Shown here: one piece after another, positions 1-4,502 of the stretch
How positions within the stretch are numbered: position 1 is the stretch's first letter
How the letters are laid out: each line of letters opens with the position of its first letter
Source: Ignavibacteria bacterium
GTDB taxonomy: Bacteria; Bacteroidota; Ignavibacteria; UBA10030; UBA6906
DNA length: 6,394 nt
Assembly: GCA_029859455.1 (NCBI GenBank)
Contig: JAOUDE010000149.1
Span: 1-6,394 of the forward strand
Reading direction: 5' to 3'
The notes under the pieces: generated by a model
The model's input: the letters and a program-made list of their open reading frames with translations, nothing else
Told to the model about the DNA's origin: nothing
Databases searched by the model: none
Program-made: the position numbers and the translations under genes

Positions 1-95
1 TTCAGAAGCTGATCCCGCTCCATCGTGATGACGAAGACCGTAATAACGGCGACGATATAGAGGACAAAATAGAATGATATTCCCTGTGTCTTCAT
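1..95 (-). CDS. Single-span inner-membrane protein, N-terminus only (cut by window edge)
   Basis: Reading leftwards from ATG at 93-95, 31 codons are open up to the window edge. The visible residues start MKTQGISFYFVLYIVAVITV, continue with a few more hydrophobic residues and then turn hydrophilic (MERDQLL). This gives a short N-terminal tail followed by one membrane helix at about residues 7-24, so the body of the protein probably lies in the periplasm. The start lies only 6 nt after the stop of the 228-aa membrane protein, which argues for co-transcription and probably translational coupling; no strong Shine-Dalgarno is visible. A single N-terminal anchor directly downstream of a multi-span protein with a coiled-coil tail is the layout of GldM after GldL, and also of ExbD/TolR after ExbB/TolQ. 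Too little is visible to choose. It is likely a real gene; its function is unknown. Confidence 0.6.
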   Translation of the reverse strand, partial: MKTQGISFYFVLYIVAVITVFVITMERDQLL

Positions 96-101
96 CGCTT
101 G

Positions 102-788
102 CTATGGCTTCTGTTCGTCCGGCTGATCGTTTTCCTCGGTCGACCGCCGTGCCATTTCGGCAAGGAGCTGTTCGAATTCGCGCCGGACCCGGATATTGAA
201 CTGATCGCTCACGAGCAGGTTCAGCCGGGTCGACAAGGTGAGCATCGCCGAGTCCAGTTTTCCGAGCCCTTCGAATTTGGACTCGGTCACGGCGAGCCGC
301 CGTTCAAGGAACGCGATATGGGTGCTCAGTTCCCTGACGCTCTCGATGAGTTCCTTCGAGTTCTCGATTCCGGGTGCTGGTGCCGGTGTGCTCCCGTTCG
401 TGAATGCATCCTCCTCCATCTTTTCCTCCGGGGCGAAATACATTGTCAAAGCCCAGAGGGTCAGAAGCATGAACTCGATTCCGAGAGCGACATAGACCCA
501 TTCGACTGCTATAACCCCCAGCCCTCTCAAACCGACCGCCATGACAAGGAACCCCGCGGCGCCGAGCACGAAACTCTGCGTGTGGTTCCTGTATGCCGGT
601 ACAAAGATATGCTGCATGAAACGGCGGAATCCCTGCTTGAACCCGAACTTGCGGATTTCGGCCGAGTAGAGCGATCGGAGCGATCCCTCATTCACCTCGC
701 CGATCAGGATCAAAACATAAAGGATGACAAGTGCCGGAAGAGCGCAAACCAGCACCGGAATGAACAGCAATGCGCGTATGAACCCCAT
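102..788 (-). CDS. Three-span inner-membrane protein with coiled-coil tail, possibly GldL-like
   Basis: This 228-aa protein has three predicted membrane helices: about residues 6-29, 73-92 and 98-118. Between the first two is a basic, cytoplasm-like segment (about 31-70). After the third helix come an acidic stretch (EEKMEED), a Pro/Ala linker (about 132-140) and a heptad-rich, coiled-coil-like region (about 143-212), ending in a charged tail. The start ATG is supported by AAAGGA at 796-801 with a 7-nt spacer. The third helix carries Glu105, unusual in a membrane span. From memory, the segment from G76-A77-A78 to Glu105 has the same spacing as the two-helix hairpin of GldL, whose helix-2 Glu is important for the proton-driven GldLM motor, and GldL also has a coiled-coil cytoplasmic tail. 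The extra N-terminal helix is not typical of GldL. The real-gene call is strong; the GldL relationship is tentative. It could instead be an unrelated DUF-type membrane protein. Confidence 0.8.
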   Translation of the reverse strand: MGFIRALLFIPVLVCALPALVILYVLILIGEVNEGSLRSLYSAEIRKFGFKQGFRRFMQHIFVPAYRNHTQSFVLGAAGFLVMAVGLRGLGVIAVEWVYVALGIEFMLLTLWALTMYFAPEEKMEEDAFTNGSTPAPAPGIENSKELIESVRELSTHIAFLERRLAVTESKFEGLGKLDSAMLTLSTRLNLLVSDQFNIRVRREFEQLLAEMARRSTEENDQPDEQKP

Positions 789-891
789 CAGTGTATCCTT
801 TCTCCTCTGGATAACAATAATCGTCCTGTTTCGTTTCCGGGAAGGAACGTCCGATCAACCCGGCCGTCATAATCGTGTGTTACAAAGCATC
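789..891 (-). other. 103-nt gap inside the minus-strand cluster
   Basis: This is the only sizeable gap in the leftward gene cluster. It holds the ribosome binding site of the 228-aa protein (AAAGGA at 796-801, with a second purine run AGGAG just upstream). I see no strong stem-loop terminator and no convincing promoter in the leftward direction. Read-through from the outer-membrane pair into the inner-membrane pair is therefore plausible, but a weak internal promoter cannot be excluded. Confidence 0.4.
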
Positions 892-2136
892 TCAATAGAC
901 TACCTGGATCCTTGGCGAAATCATGAAGAAATAGGGCTGCTCCCATGGCTTCGGGTCCCGGAACAGGGCTGAGTAATACTGGAGGTCGATGTAGAACAGA
1001 TTGCGTACTATTTCCACCCACCCCTTGAGGTGGACGACCGAGCTATAGATCTGCGCGGACACTCCGAACATGTTGGATGCCCGGTTGACATATTCGATTC
1101 TGACAATCGGACTCAGGAAATCTTCCTTGTCGGCCGTGACCACGCTTCGATCCGCCTGAACAACTCCCCGTGCCATCTGGTGGTAGCCGACTCCCCCGGT
1201 CAGTGTCAGGAGGTTTGCCTTGCCCAGGTCGAACTGTCTCGAATAGGAAGCCTGACTGACGGTATGAAGAAAATAGAAACTGACCGAGTCTGTCAGCAGA
1301 CGGAAATTCGTGACCCTGGGAACGTCAGCAACGCTGAGAAGGAGATCGATCGCATTCTCTTCCCATGGGAATCGCAGCTCGGTTGCAAAACCGAGAGCGC
1401 CGGTCATCTTTCGGGGCCGGATATCGAGCGGCTGGGTATCCGTGCTCTCCGTGCCGATAGCGATCGGGATGACGACGCCGATCTTGAACTGATCGAAGAC
1501 CGCAAGCCCCCTGACGCTGCCGGTCGACCAGAAATGATACCCGAGTTCCTCGAACCCCATTGTTGCTTCTGCACCCCACCCGTTGCTCAGCAGGATGCCG
1601 GCGCCGAACGCAGATCCGTGGGCGGCGGCGAAACGAGGATGCGCTCCGTAGAGCTGGCCCACCCGACGATCCTTCGGCCTTGCATCCACCATCCGTTTGT
1701 TGTATTCACCCGCGATAATCGTCGCATGCAGAGAATCAGCCAGGAAAGACCTTGTATCATTCCGACCCATCCGGGCAGTCCCGATCGATATTTCGAGAAT
1801 CTCACCGGCGGGGGGATTGACAACGACCTGGATTTCGGCCCCGGGAGGGTACTCGATCTTCCTCGTGCGAAATGCGCGGCGAATCCTCTCACTGACATCA
1901 TCGTCGAGCACGACCCAGGCCGGATATCTCAGTTTGTAGAGACTATCAACCTGATTCAACGCGTCGATCATTCGTTCCATCCGCTCTGCGTCCGCTTTCC
2001 TCTTTTCGAGCGTGTCGTTCAGGACGGTCAGTGAGTCATCACCGGATTCCTGTCCCGTCGCCATCGGCACCACGATCAGCAGGAGGGCCAGCAGGGCAAT
2101 CGGTCGGGATGTACGGAATCTATGTTCCTGTCTCAT
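892..2136 (-). CDS. Outer-membrane beta-barrel-like protein, second tandem paralogue
   Basis: The predicted protein has 414 aa from ATG at 2134-2136. A GTG two codons upstream (2140-2142) is an alternative start, but GGTGGA lying across that GTG could serve as a close-spaced ribosome binding site for the ATG. Residues 1-28 form a signal peptide (basic start, hydrophobic LLALLLIVV, then MATG before Gln29), so the protein is exported. A charged helical stretch (about 36-68) precedes a mixed domain (about 70-150). From about residue 175 the sequence alternates hydrophobic and polar residues and ends in Tyr, as outer-membrane barrel strands do. It aligns along its length with the upstream 436-aa protein: GAE...V near residue 99, EE...FW near 196-203, RPRK at 240-243, the EY.N...FGVS block at 348-359 and W..P.F near the C-terminus. 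The upstream stop is only 9 nt away, so the two are co-transcribed. No known family is recognised, and the function is unknown. Confidence 0.8.
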   Translation of the reverse strand: MRQEHRFRTSRPIALLALLLIVVPMATGQESGDDSLTVLNDTLEKRKADAERMERMIDALNQVDSLYKLRYPAWVVLDDDVSERIRRAFRTRKIEYPPGAEIQVVVNPPAGEILEISIGTARMGRNDTRSFLADSLHATIIAGEYNKRMVDARPKDRRVGQLYGAHPRFAAAHGSAFGAGILLSNGWGAEATMGFEELGYHFWSTGSVRGLAVFDQFKIGVVIPIAIGTESTDTQPLDIRPRKMTGALGFATELRFPWEENAIDLLLSVADVPRVTNFRLLTDSVSFYFLHTVSQASYSRQFDLGKANLLTLTGGVGYHQMARGVVQADRSVVTADKEDFLSPIVRIEYVNRASNMFGVSAQIYSSVVHLKGWVEIVRNLFYIDLQYYSALFRDPKPWEQPYFFMISPRIQVVY

Positions 2137-2145
2137 TTCCACCGT

Positions 2146-3456
2146 CTAGAAATTAATATAGAGGTGAGGAGTGAGGATCAGGAACTCAGGATTCTGCCAC
2201 TCCGGGAGATCTGCGGCCAGCGGCCATACATAGAGGATCTCGAACCCGAGAAGGTCCTCGATCACTTCGAGGGATGCTGTACTTACCAGGGTCACGTCAT
2301 AGTACTGGACGCTGACCCCGAATTCCTCGCCGATGAGGTGATTCAGGTACTCGAACTTCAGATACGGACCTATGAAATCTTTCGCAGACCCGGGAACCAC
2401 GGTCGTAACCCCGGCCGCGTCCGTCGAGAGTGCGGCCTGGTTCACTCTGTGAGTTCCACCGCCCGCCTTGACCCGGACAAAATGCGTTGGAGAGAGTTCC
2501 ACGCCGAATGAGAACCATGCCTGCGCATAGTTGGTGATATAATAGAATTCGTCAGGGTTCGTGAGCGAGCTCAAATCGTTGTCTGTCAGTCGGGTAAACG
2601 AGAATTTTCCGCCGAAGGGACCGAAGTCGAACTCGCCGACAATGCCGCGGGTGCCGTTCAGCTTACGGGGTCGGACCACAAAGGGGGGAAACCCGTCAGA
2701 GGCGTTCAGGCCGCCGGTGAAAGGAAGCTCGAAACCGAGCTTGATTCCCTTGTACGTTGCAAGGAATGCCATCTTTCCGGAGGTCCAAAACGGAAAATTG
2801 ATCTCCTCGTTGCCGATCCTGTACTCGCCGCCCCAGTCAGGTCCTGCACGAAACAGGACTCCTGAAAGCGAAAGGTCTGATCTGAACGTAACCGGTTCTC
2901 TGTAGGAAGCGAGGGAAAGAGGTTCATAATAACTGAGCAGTGCGTCCGTTCCGAGCAGCTCCGGTTCGTACTCAGTCTCGAGAGCGTACGCCGGATCCCG
3001 CATTTCGATATCCTTCGAGTACCGGTAACTTGCGGCGATATCCTGATACAGAGTCTTGTTCCCTGACCTCTCGATTGCGCGCTGGAGAGTCATCCCCTTG
3101 AATACCGCGTTACCGAAACGGACCTCGATCAGATCATCCGACGGTGTGGCAAGGACGAGGGCTTCCGCACCCGCTTCCGATTGCACTGAGGAATCTACGG
3201 CCATCAATGCGTAGAACAGCGAGTCCCGGAGAGCCGGGTTGCCGATGATCCATGATCGGACCGCCGAGTGCCTCAGCCGGTCCCAGTCAACCGTCGCACC
3301 CTCAAGAAGGTGCTGCAGCGCGCTGATCTCTTTTTCGTACGCATGAAGAGAGTCTGCAAGACCAGGCTGTGTCTGTCCGGACGCGCGCGGCAAAAGGAAT
3401 GCAGCCGATGCAAATCCGATCATAAGAACGGGTACTATGGGCCGGAGACAGTTCAT
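2146..3456 (-). CDS. Outer-membrane beta-barrel-like protein, first tandem paralogue
   Basis: This 436-aa protein is the first gene of the leftward cluster. ATG at 3454-3456 is preceded by GGGGTGA (3461-3467), a good ribosome binding site. Residues 1-27 form a signal peptide (hydrophobic core about 7-22, RASG before Gln28). A helical segment (about 34-65) and a mixed domain with GAEAL (97-101) and LIEVRFG (109-115) follow. The rest is rich in alternating aromatic and polar residues with Gly turns and ends in INF, consistent with an outer-membrane barrel. Landmarks shared with the next gene are EE...FW (217-224), RPRK (262-265), DF..P....EY.N (360-372), FGVS.Q.Y (379-386) and W..P.F near the C-terminus. 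The shared order over most of the length shows an old tandem duplication. The likely role is an outer-membrane channel, scaffold or secretion component, but no family is recognised; PorP/SprF-like proteins are a loose structural analogy only. Confidence 0.82.
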   Translation of the reverse strand: MNCLRPIVPVLMIGFASAAFLLPRASGQTQPGLADSLHAYEKEISALQHLLEGATVDWDRLRHSAVRSWIIGNPALRDSLFYALMAVDSSVQSEAGAEALVLATPSDDLIEVRFGNAVFKGMTLQRAIERSGNKTLYQDIAASYRYSKDIEMRDPAYALETEYEPELLGTDALLSYYEPLSLASYREPVTFRSDLSLSGVLFRAGPDWGGEYRIGNEEINFPFWTSGKMAFLATYKGIKLGFELPFTGGLNASDGFPPFVVRPRKLNGTRGIVGEFDFGPFGGKFSFTRLTDNDLSSLTNPDEFYYITNYAQAWFSFGVELSPTHFVRVKAGGGTHRVNQAALSTDAAGVTTVVPGSAKDFIGPYLKFEYLNHLIGEEFGVSVQYYDVTLVSTASLEVIEDLLGFEILYVWPLAADLPEWQNPEFLILTPHLYINF

Positions 3457-3810
3457 CTTGTCACCCCGGTCAGGCCGGGATATTCAATCGTTTGATCATA
3501 AACGTAATAGTTAACAGGAAAGTTCGGATGGTACCCCCAAAAAACCGAATCCAGCGTAAGTTTGCAAGCATTGCCAAGACAAACTTGAAGCAAACCGGAT
3601 GCCACGGCATGGTTGAAACGGCAAACGGACCGTTGCTTCGACATTATTCTGATGCGAATGATGTAAAGCCAAGCGAATAGGGGTGTTACTGAACTGGTCA
3701 TGCTGCGAAAAAGGGCCTTCGAAATCCCTCTGGTGGCGACGGCGCGATGTTCTGACCGATTGGGAGGGAAGGAAGTACATTCATACTGACTCATTCGCCG
3801 GAATGCCCCA
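3457..3810. other. Non-coding region upstream of the leftward cluster
   Basis: This stretch of about 350 nt has no convincing gene. The open frames on both strands (for example 3453-3794 on the minus strand and 3492-3680 on the plus strand) lack good start signals and have no protein-like pattern. The part next to the leftward cluster (about 3481-3525) is AT-richer and should hold its promoter. Reading leftwards, a TATGAT-like box (3495-3500) lies 15 nt after a TTTCCT-like box (3516-3521), and the overlapping TACGTTTA (3499-3506) resembles the Bacteroidetes TAnnTTTG element but lacks a matching upstream TTTG. These are weak candidates. A short palindrome, TGCCACGGCA, lies near 3600. Nothing else is recognised. 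Confidence 0.35.
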
Positions 3811-3841
3811 TTTGTTTTGATCCGGCTTAGTGGTACCTTTG
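3811..3841 (+). promoter_or_regulatory. Bacteroidetes-type promoter for the 109-aa secreted protein
   Basis: TTTG at 3811-3814 and TACCTTTG at 3834-3841 match both halves of the Bacteroidetes vegetative promoter consensus (TTTG and TAnnTTTG) with a 19-nt spacer, which is within the usual range. Transcription would begin at about 3846-3849, giving a leader of only about 11-14 nt before ATG at 3860. The promoter covers the alternative GTG at 3830, which is therefore unlikely to be the true start. Confidence 0.55.
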
Positions 3842-3859
3842 GACGACCATTCTCTTTCG

Positions 3860-4189
3860 ATGAACACGATCATACGGGCTCTTTCGCTTCTCCTTGCGGC
3901 GCAGATGGTACTCTCTGTGGCGTATCCCCATTTCGCTGACAATCCCTTCAGGGCTTGTTCACAGCATTCCTGGGTTGAGGGAGAGGAGATCCCGACTCTT
4001 TTCTCTCTCCTGCCTCCGAGGGATGTGCGGACCGGATGTTCTGATGGTCCGATAACATCGATTCCTCCATGTACGATGACAGATGATGAACTGAGGGCAG
4101 ACTCCTTCAGCTCTCTGCTCCTTCATGAACGCTGTCTTCCACTTCCTGCTACTCTCGTCTACACGCTGACCACAACCAGCCGGTTGTGA
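3860..4189 (+). CDS. Small secreted four-cysteine protein, unknown function
   Basis: The open frame gives 109 aa from ATG at 3860-3862. An in-frame GTG at 3830 would add ten hydrophilic residues in front of the signal peptide and lies inside the predicted promoter, so the ATG is preferred even though no clear Shine-Dalgarno precedes it; short, weakly led starts are common in Bacteroidetes. Residues 1 to about 21 look like a signal peptide (Arg6, then a hydrophobic core rich in Leu and Ala). The mature part is short, with four Cys (in RACSQ, TGCSD, PPCTM and ERCLP) that could form two disulfides in the periplasm or outside the cell, and many Ser, Thr and Pro. No family is recognised. The stop codon lies inside a terminator-like hairpin, and the gene has its own promoter, so it is probably monocistronic. 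Coding status is moderately supported by promoter, signal peptide and terminator together. Confidence 0.5.
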   Translation: MNTIIRALSLLLAAQMVLSVAYPHFADNPFRACSQHSWVEGEEIPTLFSLLPPRDVRTGCSDGPITSIPPCTMTDDELRADSFSSLLLHERCLPLPATLVYTLTTTSRL

Positions 4190-4193
4190 TTTT
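4171..4193 (+). terminator. Terminator-like hairpin overlapping the stop codon
   Basis: CACAACC (4171-4177) and GGTTGTG (4182-4188) form a perfect 7-bp stem with the 4-nt loop AGCC, followed by ATTTTC. The TGA stop of the 109-aa protein (4187-4189) is part of the right arm. The short stem and short T-run make it a modest intrinsic terminator. Confidence 0.45.
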
Positions 4194-4256
4194 CACACTC
4201 CGACCCTTCACAATCAGATAACGTTTCCGTAATCCTGTCAGGGATTCAGGCATTTG

Positions 4257-4289
4257 TTTGTCGCGCAAGCCGCGGGATTCGAATGTTTC
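4257..4289 (+). promoter_or_regulatory. Candidate promoter for the 37-aa protein
   Basis: TTTG at 4257-4260 (with an overlapping extra TTTG at 4253-4256) lies 21 nt before AATGTTTC at 4282-4289, a partial match to TAnnTTTG. It resembles the stronger promoter at 3811, including the doubled TTTG upstream box. Transcription would begin near 4295, leaving about 20 nt before ATG 4315, enough for the strong ribosome binding site. It is weak on sequence alone, but a promoter is expected here because a terminator-like hairpin lies upstream. Confidence 0.3.
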
Positions 4290-4302
4290 CGTCTGTCATT
4301 TC

Positions 4303-4309
4303 AAAGGAG
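4303..4309 (+). promoter_or_regulatory. Strong ribosome binding site of the 37-aa protein
   Basis: AAAGGAG lies 5 nt before ATG 4315. It is the best Shine-Dalgarno match in the window and the main reason to accept the very short frame behind it as a real gene. Confidence 0.7.
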
Positions 4310-4314
4310 TCTGT

Positions 4315-4428
4315 ATGTCACACGAATTGAAGCCTGCTGTCCAGTCGGGCCGCAGTGTATTGTTCGGGATCATTGCCTTCATCGCAGGTCTTTTCTTCCT
4401 GCTCTGGCTGATCACGTTAGTATCCTAG
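4315..4428 (+). CDS. 37-aa single-span membrane protein upstream of hppA
   Basis: A complete short frame runs from ATG 4315 to TAG 4428. It begins MSHELKPAVQSGRS, a short hydrophilic and net-basic tail, and continues into one membrane helix at about residues 15-36 (VLFGIIAFIAGLFFLLWLIT at its core), ending LVS. Basic residues before the helix suggest an N-terminus in the cytoplasm. The frame has an excellent ribosome binding site and uses codons like its neighbours. It ends 74 nt before the pyrophosphatase gene, with a perfect hairpin in between. It could be a small accessory subunit or regulator of the pump, or an independent small membrane protein; I know of no such subunit for this enzyme family. 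Coding is well supported, while the function is unknown. Confidence 0.7.
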   Translation: MSHELKPAVQSGRSVLFGIIAFIAGLFFLLWLITLVS

Positions 4429-4437
4429 GTGGTGATC

Positions 4438-4475
4438 GCTTCCGGAGTCAAAGGTGGACTCCGGAAGCTTCGTTG
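4438..4475 (+). terminator. Perfect 12-bp-stem hairpin between the 37-aa gene and hppA
   Basis: GCTTCCGGAGTC (4438-4449) pairs perfectly with GACTCCGGAAGC (4457-4468) around the 7-nt loop AAAGGTG, followed by the T-rich but interrupted run TTCGTTG. It begins 9 nt after the stop of the 37-aa gene, the usual place for an intrinsic terminator. Since hppA starts only 34 nt after the stem and no clear promoter lies between, it could act as a partial terminator or attenuator, or as an RNA-stabilising stem-loop that sets the ratio of the two products. Confidence 0.6.
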
Positions 4476-4502
4476 TTCACATTCTCATGAAGGCGTTTAT
4501 CA

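Noticed and set aside
831..850. Imperfect inverted repeat GTTTCC/GGAAC in the 103-nt gap
   Set aside because: The stem is too short and imperfect, with no following T-run in the leftward direction, to be called a terminator or operator.
99..872. 257-aa open frame on the plus strand
   Set aside because: It lies antisense to the 228-aa membrane protein and runs past its start. It is rich in charged residues, His and Cys without any family pattern, and the minus-strand gene has a good ribosome binding site and membrane helices.
1030..2034. 334-aa open frame on the plus strand
   Set aside because: It is an antisense shadow of the second barrel-like gene. The minus-strand frame has a signal peptide and a paralogue next to it, while this one has neither.
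3492..3680. 62-aa plus-strand open frame starting with TTG
   Set aside because: It has no ribosome binding site, and its composition is random-looking in a region expected to hold a promoter.
3453..3794. 113-aa minus-strand open frame between the divergent units
   Set aside because: It overlaps the start of the 436-aa gene, covers that gene's ribosome binding site and promoter region, and has no domain or signal pattern.
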